Assembly: GCF_011057645.1 (NCBI RefSeq)
Contig: NZ_JAALGE010000008.1
Location: 1 to 64,000 of the forward strand
Origin: Marisediminicola senii
Lineage (GTDB): Bacteria > Actinomycetota > Actinomycetes > Actinomycetales > Microbacteriaceae
Direction of reading: 5' to 3'
Length of the DNA: 64,000 nt
A program made the translations under genes and the position numbers. Positions 16,239-23,465 of the stretch are shown in pieces (within the stretch, counting starts at the first letter, position 1; the number at the start of each line of letters is the position of its first letter). The notes under the pieces are model-generated. The model saw only the letters and a list, made by a program, of their open reading frames with translations. It made no database searches and had not been told where the DNA came from.

Positions 16239-17513
16239 GTGAGCAATCCCGACCGGAACGGCAGCGTGCACTCCGACGCGCCGCATTCCGCGAGCGACGC
16301 GACGACCGCGGCGCCCGCGACGTCTGCCGCGACGACCGCCGTGCCCGTCGACCCGCACCCGCGGGTTCCGAACTGGGTGAACGACGTCGTGCTCAGCGTG
16401 CTGATCCTCGGCGTGACGTTCGCGCCGGCGCCGGTGGCCGGCCTCAACCCGAGCGGCCCGCTGGAGACCGCGATCGTGCTGTCGCCGCTGCTGATCCTCC
16501 CGTGGCGCCGCCGCTGGCCCCTGCCCGTGCTCGCGGTGCTGCTCGGCCTGTTCGGCGTCGCAGCGTTGCTCGGCACCCTCTCCCCCGGCATCGGCATCGC
16601 GGTGGCCGCCGCGGTGTTCAACGTCACCAACCGGCTCCCCCGCCGCATCGGCCTCATCGCCACGGGTGTCGCCGTCGCCGCGGTGATCGTGCTTAGCCTG
16701 CCGGCGTCGCTCGGCGACGTGTTCGAGCCCCGGGTGGTGCAGTTCGGCCTGTTCGTGGCGCTCGCCGCGGCCGCGGGTGACGGCGGACGCTCCCGCCGCG
16801 ACTACATCGCCGCGATCACCGAGCGCGCCGAGCGCGCGGAACGCACCAGGGAAGACGAAGCCCGCCGCCGCGTCACCGAGGAACGCCTGCGCATCGCGCG
16901 GGACCTGCACGATGCGGTCGCGCACCAGATCGCGGTGATCAGCCTGAACGCCGGGGTCGCGTCATCCACCATCGACAGCCGCCCGGAGAGGGCGAAGGAG
17001 GCCCTCGCGACCATTCGCGGTGCCGCCCGCAGCGTGCTCGGCGAGATCGGCGACCTGCTCGGGGTGCTGAGGGCGGACGACGACGTGGATGCCGCGGCAC
17101 AGCCCCAGCCCGGACTCGACCGTCTCGACGAGCTCGTGGCCCAGTTCGCGAGTACCGGCCTCGACGTGCACACCCGCATCGACGGCGACCTGTCGCGCGT
17201 GACGGGAACGCCATCGCGGGTCGGCTACCGCGTGCTGCAGGAGGCCCTCACCAACGCACACAAGCACGGGGTCGAGCACCGCGCGCACGTGCTCGCCGAG
17301 GTCGACGACGCCACGCTCGCGCTGACGGTGACGAACCCGACCATGGGGGCGGGAAGTGTCACGGGCACCACCGACGACACGACGCGCTCGGGTCTCGGCC
17401 TGATCGGGCTGCGTGAGCGGGTGACCGCGGCGGGCGGCACCGTCGAGACCGGGCCCGCGGCCGCCGGCTGGAAGGTCGTGGCACGGATGCCGCTGCGGGA
17501 GGGCGCACGATGA
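16239..17513 (+). CDS. Sensor histidine kinase (NarX/DesK-like, HisKA_3)
   Basis: A 424-residue membrane kinase. About five membrane helices lie at residues 45-190. The HisKA_3 phospho-acceptor region is RIARDLHDAVAHQIAVISLN with the acceptor His in DLHDAVAH. The HATPase_c domain has an N-box in GYRVLQEALTNAHKHG and G-box GLGLIGLRERV. GTG at 16239 is preferred over an ATG 17 codons upstream because of the -10 spacing and because upstream residues look non-coding. Overlaps the response regulator by ATGA. It likely senses membrane stress and controls the divergent MacB-like transporter. Confidence 0.92.
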   Translation: MSNPDRNGSVHSDAPHSASDATTAAPATSAATTAVPVDPHPRVPNWVNDVVLSVLILGVTFAPAPVAGLNPSGPLETAIVLSPLLILPWRRRWPLPVLAVLLGLFGVAALLGTLSPGIGIAVAAAVFNVTNRLPRRIGLIATGVAVAAVIVLSLPASLGDVFEPRVVQFGLFVALAAAAGDGGRSRRDYIAAITERAERAERTREDEARRRVTEERLRIARDLHDAVAHQIAVISLNAGVASSTIDSRPERAKEALATIRGAARSVLGEIGDLLGVLRADDDVDAAAQPQPGLDRLDELVAQFASTGLDVHTRIDGDLSRVTGTPSRVGYRVLQEALTNAHKHGVEHRAHVLAEVDDATLALTVTNPTMGAGSVTGTTDDTTRSGLGLIGLRERVTAAGGTVETGPAAAGWKVVARMPLREGAR

Positions 17514-18175
17514 TCCGCGTTCTCGTGGTCGACGACCAGGCGCTGATCCGCCAGGCGGTCACCGACATCCTCGCCGGGCAGCCCGGCATCGACGTGGTGG
17601 GCGATGCGACGAACGGGCGCATGGCGGTCGCCCTAGCCGCGCAGCTGCGTCCCGACGTGATCGTGATGGACATCCGCATGCCCGAGCTCGACGGCATCGG
17701 CGCGACCGAGCGCATCTGCGGTGACCCGGCGCTCGCCGAGTCGCGCGTGCTCATCCTCACCACGTTCGAAGAAGACGAATACCTGGTCGCCGCACTGCGC
17801 GCCGGGGCGAGTGGGTTCGTGGGCAAGGGCGCGGAACCCGAGGAGATCGTGCAGGCCGTGCGCGCCGTGCACGCGGGCGACGCACTGCTGTCGCCCATCG
17901 CGACCCGCGCGCTCATCGACCGGTTCCTGAAGAGCGCCCCCGACGCCGACCCGACGACGGAACCCGCCCTGCAGCACCTCACCGACCGCGAGCGCGAGGT
18001 GCTGTTGCTCGTTGCCCGCGGCCGCTCCAACCAGGAGATCGCCGACGACCTGGTGATCTCCCCGCACACCGCGAAGACCCACGTGAACCGCATCATGACC
18101 AAGCTGCACGCGCACGACCGGGCGCAACTGGTGATCATCGCCTATGAATCGGGGCTGCTCACCCCCGGCAATTGA
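17510..18175 (+). CDS. NarL/LuxR-type response regulator
   Basis: A 221-residue regulator. The receiver domain has acidic pocket VVDDQ, phospho-acceptor Asp in VIVMDIRMPELDG, Thr in ILTTFEED and Lys in GFVGKGAEP. The LuxR HTH at the C-terminus reads LTDREREVLLLVARGRSNQE then TAKTHVNRIMTKL. Partner of the upstream kinase through a 4-bp overlap. The perfect palindrome at 16164-16181 is its probable target. Confidence 0.95.
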   Translation: MIRVLVVDDQALIRQAVTDILAGQPGIDVVGDATNGRMAVALAAQLRPDVIVMDIRMPELDGIGATERICGDPALAESRVLILTTFEEDEYLVAALRAGASGFVGKGAEPEEIVQAVRAVHAGDALLSPIATRALIDRFLKSAPDADPTTEPALQHLTDREREVLLLVARGRSNQEIADDLVISPHTAKTHVNRIMTKLHAHDRAQLVIIAYESGLLTPGN

Positions 18176-18265
18176 CTGCAAGCCCCCGTTCAGCCGCGCC
18201 GACCCGTGCAACTATTGGCAAGCCTGGGTCAATCGCGGGGGTCGCGAACCAGCAGGGGGAACAGC

Positions 18266-19168
18266 ATGACGATTCTGCACGGGGAACGCTCGCCCGAGAG
18301 CATGACCGCGAGCGCGGCCGAGAGCGCGGTCAGTGCAGCCGCGCCGAGTGCGCACGCGCGGAGCGTGCTGGCGCGCAACAACGTCTCGATCCTCGGCCCC
18401 GACGACGGCCCCGTCATGGTGCTCGTGCACGGATTCGGATGCGACCAGCACATGTACCGCCGCATCCTGCCGTTCTTCACCGACCGGTTTCGCGTCGTGC
18501 TCTTCGACCACGTCGGGTCGGGCGGCTCGGCGATGGACGCCTACGACCCGGTCGAGTACGCCACCGTCGACCGCTACGCCGCCGACCTGCTCGAGCTCTG
18601 CGACGCGCTCGGGCTGCGCGACATCACCCTCGTCGGCCACAGCGTCGGCGCGATGATGTCGATCAGCGCCGCGGTGCAACGCCCGGAACTGTTCAGCCGG
18701 ATGCTGCTGCTCGCCCCGTCCCCGTCGTACATCGACGACGACGCGGCCGGCTACACCGGCGGTTTCTCGTCCGACGACGTGCAGGAGCTGCTCGCCTCGC
18801 TCGACGACAACCACCTCGCCTGGGCCGCGGCCATGGCGCCGATGATCATGGGCGCGGGCAATTCCGCGGAGCTCGCCGGGGAACTCGAGACGAGCTTCTG
18901 CCGCGTCGACCCGCGCGTGATGCGCACCTTCGCCAGGGTGGCGTTCCTCTCGGACATGCGCGGACGGCTCGGTGAGGTCACGGTGCCGAGCCTCGTCGTG
19001 CAGTGCGCGAACGACCCGCTCGCCCCGGTGTCGGTCGGGCGGTACCTGCACGAGCGGCTGGCCGGCAGCGAACTCATCGTGCTCGACGCCGCCGGGCACC
19101 TGCCGCAGGTGAGCGCACCCGTCGCGACCGCCGAGGCGATGCTGCGCTACATCGACGCGACGCCGTGA
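18266..19168 (+). CDS. RsbQ/KAI2-like alpha/beta-hydrolase
   Basis: A 300-residue alpha/beta-hydrolase close to Bacillus RsbQ and the plant KAI2/D14 receptors. Nucleophile elbow GHSVGAMM (Ser), acid CANDPLAP (Asp) and base AAGHLPQVS (His) form the full triad; LVHGFGCDQHMY gives the oxyanion loop. RsbQ is known to enable a PAS-domain phosphatase, RsbP, probably by making or delivering a small ligand. Here the coupled next gene (GTGA overlap) encodes a PAS-GGDEF-EAL protein, so the hydrolase probably feeds that PAS domain. ATG 18266 follows AGGGGGA; residues 1-~35 are low-complexity. Confidence 0.88.
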   Translation: MTILHGERSPESMTASAAESAVSAAAPSAHARSVLARNNVSILGPDDGPVMVLVHGFGCDQHMYRRILPFFTDRFRVVLFDHVGSGGSAMDAYDPVEYATVDRYAADLLELCDALGLRDITLVGHSVGAMMSISAAVQRPELFSRMLLLAPSPSYIDDDAAGYTGGFSSDDVQELLASLDDNHLAWAAAMAPMIMGAGNSAELAGELETSFCRVDPRVMRTFARVAFLSDMRGRLGEVTVPSLVVQCANDPLAPVSVGRYLHERLAGSELIVLDAAGHLPQVSAPVATAEAMLRYIDATP

Positions 19169-20940
19169 CCGGCGGCGCCGGCGACGGGCCGGACTTCGAG
19201 GCGCTGTTTCGGGCGGCGCCGATCGGGTTCGTCGTCACGGCCCCCGATGGCCGCATCATCGACGTCAACGACGCGTTCGCCGCGTGGTCGGGCCTCGACC
19301 GCGATCGACTGCTCGGAACGCCGTTCCTTCGACTACTCGCGGTCGGCGACCGCATCCTGTTCTCCACCCACACCGCGCCATCGCTCGACCTCGCCGGGCG
19401 GGTCGCCGACGTCGCGGTGACCTTGCTCGGCCGCGACCGCGCACGGTTACCCGCGCTGCTCAGCGCATCCAGGATCGGCACGTCGACGGTCGGTCGATCG
19501 ACTCAGCTCGCGGGAGGGTCGATGGATGCGGCATCCACCCTGTACCTGCTGGCGGAGCGGCGAGAGCGATCCTTCGAGGAGGCGCAGCTGATCTCGGCGG
19601 TGCACCGGGCAGAACACGCGGATTCCCGGCGCAAGGAGGCGCAGGAGGGGCTCGCGCACCTCGAGAACCACGACCCGATGACCGGGCTGCTCAATCGGCA
19701 GGGGCTGCTCGCCGCGCTGGTGGACCACCTCTCCGGTGCGCGCCACTCCGACGACGTGACCGTGCACTGGATCGGGCTCGACCACTTTCGGGTCGTCAAT
19801 GACAGCCTCGGCAGGCCGGTAGGCGACCTCATCCTGGGCACGGTCGCCGACCGGCTGCGCGAGCGGTACGGCGACGGGGCAGTCGTCGCGAGGACCGGCG
19901 GGGACATGTTCGTCGTGGCATCCCGCAGCACGACGGGCTTCGCCGATGCGATCCTCGCCCTGCTCGCCGAGCCGATGATGGTCGACGACGTCGAGATCGT
20001 GATGTCGGCGAGCATCGGCATCGCGTCGGAGCGCCTCGCCGACCCGGTCGACCGTACCGCGGCGACGGCGGTGGCGGAGGAGCTCGCGCGCACGGCGTCG
20101 ACCGGCATGTACGAGGCGAAGGCCGCGGGGCGGGGCCGCTGGAAGCGCTCGTCTACGGCGCTCGACCAGGCCGCGGTGAGCGAGATCCGCCTGCTGGGCG
20201 AGATTCGCGCGGCGCTGGCGGGCGATCAGCTGCGGCTCGAGTTCCAGCCGCAGCTCGACCTGCGCACCGGGCGGGTGCACGGGGTCGAGGCGCTCCTGCG
20301 GTGGGACCACCCCGAGCGCGGCCCGGTGTCGCCCGCCGGGTTCATCGAGGTCGCCGAGAAATCGGGACTGATCGCGCAGCTCGGCACCTGGGTGTGCCGC
20401 ACCGCGATCGCGGAGGCGGTGGAGTGGGGCGCGGGTGCGCTGCCGCTGCAGGTGTCCGTCAACGTGTCGGCACGGCAGCTCGGGGATTCCGGGTTTGCGG
20501 GCGCCGTGGCATCCATGCTCACTGAATTCGCACTCGACCCCGCACGCCTGACCGTCGAGCTCACCGAGACCGGACTGGTGCTCGACACCGCCTCCGCCCG
20601 CGAGACGATGGCCGCGCTGCGGGCCATCGGGGTGCGGGTCTCGATCGACGACTTCGGCACCGGGCACGCCGGCTTCTCGTACCTGAAGGAATTCGAGATC
20701 GACGAGGTCAAGATCGACCGCTCGTTCGTCGACCGCCTCGACGCGACGCCCGAAGACACCGCAATCATCGTCAGCTGCATCGAGGTCGCGCACGCGCACG
20801 GGGCGACCGTCGTCGCGGAGGGCGTCGAGACGGCCGCGCAGCTCGCGCGCCTCACCGAGCTCGGCTGCGACGTCGCGCAGGGATTCCACTACGCGCGCCC
20901 GCTGCGGTCGGATGCCCTCGTGGAGTTCCTGGCGCGCTGA
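19165..20940 (+). CDS. PAS-GGDEF-EAL cyclic-di-GMP protein
   Basis: A 591-residue protein. The PAS domain (~5-125) contains APIGFVVTAPDGRIIDVNDA and GDRILFSTHTAPSLDLAG, a PAS type I associate with RsbP/RsbQ systems. A coiled linker (~130-165) leads to a GGDEF domain (~170-325) whose signature is GGDMF, so cyclase activity is doubtful. The EAL domain (~335-590) keeps EALLRW, NVSARQL, ELTETG, DDFGTG, VKIDRSF and VVAEGVET, so phosphodiesterase activity is likely. No membrane helix. Translationally coupled to the RsbQ-like hydrolase, which probably supplies its signal. Confidence 0.93.
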   Translation: MTGGAGDGPDFEALFRAAPIGFVVTAPDGRIIDVNDAFAAWSGLDRDRLLGTPFLRLLAVGDRILFSTHTAPSLDLAGRVADVAVTLLGRDRARLPALLSASRIGTSTVGRSTQLAGGSMDAASTLYLLAERRERSFEEAQLISAVHRAEHADSRRKEAQEGLAHLENHDPMTGLLNRQGLLAALVDHLSGARHSDDVTVHWIGLDHFRVVNDSLGRPVGDLILGTVADRLRERYGDGAVVARTGGDMFVVASRSTTGFADAILALLAEPMMVDDVEIVMSASIGIASERLADPVDRTAATAVAEELARTASTGMYEAKAAGRGRWKRSSTALDQAAVSEIRLLGEIRAALAGDQLRLEFQPQLDLRTGRVHGVEALLRWDHPERGPVSPAGFIEVAEKSGLIAQLGTWVCRTAIAEAVEWGAGALPLQVSVNVSARQLGDSGFAGAVASMLTEFALDPARLTVELTETGLVLDTASARETMAALRAIGVRVSIDDFGTGHAGFSYLKEFEIDEVKIDRSFVDRLDATPEDTAIIVSCIEVAHAHGATVVAEGVETAAQLARLTELGCDVAQGFHYARPLRSDALVEFLAR

Positions 20941-20977
20941 GCCGCCAGACCACCTCGCGCGCCCGCCCGAATCGTCC

Positions 20978-21129
20978 CTACCGAAAGTCCTTCTCCGGCT
21001 CCGTTCCGTTCAGCAGGTAGTCGCCGATCGCCGCCTCCCGGAAGATCGCCGGGTTGTGCGACGCGATTGTGCGGGCGTTGCGCCAGTGCCGGTTGAGCCC
21101 GGCACTGCTACGGAGGCAATCTCCTCGCG
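20978..21129 (-). pseudogene. C-terminal remnant of an acyl-CoA dehydrogenase/DszC-like monooxygenase
   Basis: The minus strand reads CLRSSAGLNRHWRNARTIAS, then HNPAIFREAAIGDYLLNGTE and PEKDFR before a TAG at 20978-20980. RHWRNARTxxSHNP...A.GDYLLNGT is the characteristic end of acyl-CoA-dehydrogenase-fold flavin monooxygenases of the DszC/SfnB group. Nothing of the ~350 upstream residues is present; the frame runs directly out of the LCP-gene stop at 21130. It lies between two convergent genes. It is most simply a deletion scar of a once complete gene. Confidence 0.75.
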
Positions 21130-22407
21130 CTATCCGCCCGAACTCTGCCCGGCCGTGCAGGTCTCCTGCGCGGCGGTCTGCCCCTCGACCGCCTCGGAGA
21201 GTTCGACGCGGTCGTCGGTCTCCGGTGCGGCAGACGCGGATGCCCCGGGCTCGCCCGACGGCGTCGGGGTCGGGTTGACCGGAGCATCGGGGTCGGCGGT
21301 CGGCTCGCCCGGTGCGGTGACGTCGATGGTGCCGCGGCCGGTTCCGCCGGTGAGACCGATCGCCTGGTCGGCCTGGATCGCGGCGATGAGCTCGTCCGCC
21401 GCGTCGCTGATCGGCACCAGGCCGTTGCCCTGGTCGGCGGTCGGGTACTTGGCGAACACGACCTCCTCGAGCGGGATGTCGCGCAGCGCACCGGCGATCG
21501 ACACCATGGTGTCGACGTTGCGGAGGCTGTTCGAGAACTCGAGGTTGTTAAGCGCGGCCGAGGCGATGCCGTAGAGCTTGACCGGGTTCGACAGCGTCTC
21601 CGAGCTCTTCAGCGTGCGCACCAGCGACGAGAGGAACTGCTGCTGGTTGCTGATGCGGGTCAGGTCGCTGCCATCGCCGACGCCGTAGCGCGAGCGGAGG
21701 AACTGCAGCGCGTCGCGCCCCGACAGCGAGTGCTCGCCTGCCTCGAGCTGGAATGAGATCTGCCGGTCGTCGATGTCGGTGGCGACGCACACCGGCACGC
21801 CCCCGACGGCGTTCGACATCGCGATCACGCCGTCGAACTCGATGACCGCGGCGTAGGGGATGTCGATGCCGGTGAGCTGGTTCACGGTCTGCACGACGCA
21901 CGACAGGCCGGCCTGGCTGAGCGCCTGGTTGATCTTTGCGCCGTACTGCGGCTCGTACTGCGTGCCGTCGGGCCCGGTGCAGGCCGGAATGTCGACGTAG
22001 AGGTCGCGGGGAAAGCTCACCACGGTGGCGCGCTGGTGGTCCTCCGAGATGTGCAGCAGCATCGTGACGTCGTTGAGCACTTCGCCGCGCTCCCCGTATG
22101 CGGCGTTGCCGCCTCCGCTGTCGCTGCCGACGAGCAGCAGGTTGACGGCTCCCTCGATGGCGCCGATCTCCGGTGCGTTCTCGTCGTCTTCGCCCTCGAG
22201 GGCGACCCCGGGCTGCACCGCGGAGGCGAGCTGCGCCACGGCTATGCCGACGACCGACAGCCCGCTGACGAGCAGTACGGCGAGTGACGCGGCGACTATT
22301 TTCAGAACGAAGGCGAGTGGATGCTTGCGCCCCAGGTTTCCGTGACGGGCTACGGGCGTCGCCGACCCTTCCGCGCGGCGGCGGGCGGCAGGCGACGAGT
22401 CAGACAT
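21130..22407 (-). CDS. LytR-CpsA-Psr (LCP) family cell-wall glycopolymer ligase
   Basis: A 425-residue membrane-anchored protein. A basic cytoplasmic N-terminus precedes one membrane helix (FVLKIVAASLAVLLVSGLSV, ~33-52). The LCP domain (~88-320) has NLLLVGSDSG, the conserved VVSFPRDLYVDIP Arg-Asp, IEFDGVIAMSNAVGGV and LRSRYGVGDGSDLTRI with its phosphate-binding arginines. Two cysteines in ACTGPDG and LSCVV and one in PVCVATD are extracellular. The C-terminal ~100 residues are Pro/Thr/Ala-rich. It transfers teichoic-acid or arabinogalactan-like polymers to peptidoglycan outside the membrane. TACCAT lies 7 nt before the ATG. Confidence 0.93.
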   Translation of the reverse strand: MSDSSPAARRRAEGSATPVARHGNLGRKHPLAFVLKIVAASLAVLLVSGLSVVGIAVAQLASAVQPGVALEGEDDENAPEIGAIEGAVNLLLVGSDSGGGNAAYGERGEVLNDVTMLLHISEDHQRATVVSFPRDLYVDIPACTGPDGTQYEPQYGAKINQALSQAGLSCVVQTVNQLTGIDIPYAAVIEFDGVIAMSNAVGGVPVCVATDIDDRQISFQLEAGEHSLSGRDALQFLRSRYGVGDGSDLTRISNQQQFLSSLVRTLKSSETLSNPVKLYGIASAALNNLEFSNSLRNVDTMVSIAGALRDIPLEEVVFAKYPTADQGNGLVPISDAADELIAAIQADQAIGLTGGTGRGTIDVTAPGEPTADPDAPVNPTPTPSGEPGASASAAPETDDRVELSEAVEGQTAAQETCTAGQSSGG

Positions 22408-22414
22408 TCCGTCG

Positions 22415-22420
22415 ATGGTA
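22415..22420 (-). promoter_or_regulatory. -10 box, leaderless promoter
   Basis: On the minus strand TACCAT, 7 nt, then ATG at 22407. Confidence 0.45.
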
Positions 22421-22526
22421 ACGGAAAGGTATCGGCTGCCGCTGCACGCCGGCCCACCCCCGTTCGCGGCCCCCGGCAGCCCCCGCCCGCCTGACGCCTC
22501 GGCGCCCCGTGAAAGAATGAGCCGAT

Positions 22527-22898
22527 ATGAGCGACGACCACCCAGAACTCGCCGGCTACGAGCCGGGTGACGGGCGACCGTTGCGCAGCCGCCGGCTGCT
22601 CATCATGATGCGCGTCATCGTGATCGTCGGCATCGTCGCCCTCGTGCTCCCCGGCATCGTGACCATCGTCACCGTCGGGTCGTCGACGGCGTCCCGCGCC
22701 TGCGCCCTGTGGGTCGAGAGACTCGAACCCGGCGCGACCGGGTCGTCGGCACGCTTCGAACTGTTCGGTCCGGGCGGCGTCGGCTGGCAGTGCTACACGA
22801 CGGGCCTGTTCGGCGGCGACGTGCTCGTCGCGTCGCTCGGACCGATCCCCAGCGGCGCGCGGCTGCCGGTGTCGGTGCCCGACACGATCAATTCTTAG
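22527..22898 (+). CDS. Small single-span membrane protein, unknown
   Basis: A 123-residue protein: an acidic N-terminus, a basic stretch RSRRLL, one long hydrophobic segment VIVIVGIVALVLPGIVTIVT (~36-55), then an extracellular domain with two cysteines (RACALWV, WQCYTTG) that could form a disulfide. No family recognised. It is divergent from the LCP gene (119-bp gap) and its last 11 bases overlap the end of the convergent DUF7882 gene. Confidence 0.75.
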   Translation: MSDDHPELAGYEPGDGRPLRSRRLLIMMRVIVIVGIVALVLPGIVTIVTVGSSTASRACALWVERLEPGATGSSARFELFGPGGVGWQCYTTGLFGGDVLVASLGPIPSGARLPVSVPDTINS

Positions 22899-23208
22899 GA
22901 ACTTCGGTCTCCGGTGGTTCCGGGACGACGCGCAGCCCCGACGGGGTGTTCGACATGCGCACGAGGTTCTCGATCCATGCTCGGTTGAGGCGTGGCTCCT
23001 TGCTGCCCGCGAAGTCGAACTGCAGTGGAATGGTGGGGTGCACCCAGATGGTGCTGTGCCCGCTGCCACTCGCCGCGGAGTACTCCCACGAGAACGAGAA
23101 GCTCTCGCCCCTGCGCACCTTCGAGAGGATCACGACCTTGAGGTGGGCGAGCACGCGGTCGTCGAACTCGACCGCGACCGCCGGGTTGCCGTAGATGAAC
23201 CTGCCCAT
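22888..23208 (-). CDS. DUF7882-type small protein
   Basis: A 106-residue soluble protein starting MGRFIYGNPAVAVEFDDRVL and containing HLKVVILSKVRRGESFSFSW, SGHSTIWVHPTIPLQF and LNRAWIENLVRMSNTPSGL. This pattern matches a family widespread in Microbacteriaceae, now DUF7882 and often mis-annotated as ATP-dependent DNA ligase; it has no ligase motif. The function is unknown. Translation is coupled to the small acidic gene 3 bp upstream, whose stop lies inside the ribosome site GGAGAATAG. Confidence 0.7.
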   Translation of the reverse strand: MGRFIYGNPAVAVEFDDRVLAHLKVVILSKVRRGESFSFSWEYSAASGSGHSTIWVHPTIPLQFDFAGSKEPRLNRAWIENLVRMSNTPSGLRVVPEPPETEVPKN

Positions 23209-23211
23209 GAC

Positions 23212-23415
23212 CTATTCTCCCAACCCGTTGTCGATCTCGTCCATCACGGCATTGACATCCCTGGCGGTGCGGGTGGCGTCGCCGGTGGTCTCGGGAACGG
23301 CGTGCGGCTGCTGCGCGGGCGACGGCTCCGCGTCGGCCGCGGGCGCGTCGTCGCGCGGGGCCTCGGTCGCGTCGGCGGTCACGGGGGTGCCGCCGTCGTG
23401 CGGGTGTGACGTCAT
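23212..23415 (-). CDS. Small acidic, disordered protein
   Basis: A 67-residue Ala/Asp/Glu/Pro-rich protein with no hydrophobic core except its end, ARDVNAVMDEIDNGLGE. That tail superficially resembles the DEID..L segment of the prokaryotic ubiquitin-like protein Pup but lacks the Pup GGE/GGQ terminus. A strong -10 box (TACGGT, 6 nt, ATG) and tight coupling to the DUF7882 gene support a real gene. No function can be assigned. Confidence 0.65.
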   Translation of the reverse strand: MTSHPHDGGTPVTADATEAPRDDAPAADAEPSPAQQPHAVPETTGDATRTARDVNAVMDEIDNGLGE

Positions 23416-23421
23416 GGCTCG

Positions 23422-23427
23422 ACCGTA
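23422..23427 (-). promoter_or_regulatory. -10 box, leaderless promoter
   Basis: On the minus strand TACGGT, 6 nt, then ATG at 23415. Confidence 0.5.
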
Positions 23428-23465
23428 GACCCTGGCGGTGAACGCGTGGGGATGGGTTACCTGCG

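Noticed and set aside
14076-16925. One very long minus-strand open frame suggesting a fused ~950-residue protein
   Set aside because: It joins the real permease to the antisense of the kinase and transporter-ATPase region; domain content matches only in 14076-15380, and the ATPase reads in another frame.
22888-23208. ATP-dependent DNA ligase label for the DUF7882-type gene
   Set aside because: At 106 residues it has no nucleotidyltransferase motif (no KxDG); the label is a known propagation error.
23212-23415. The small acidic gene as Pup (ubiquitin-like modifier)
   Set aside because: It lacks the C-terminal GGE/GGQ and most of the conserved helix, and no proteasome or ligase gene is adjacent.
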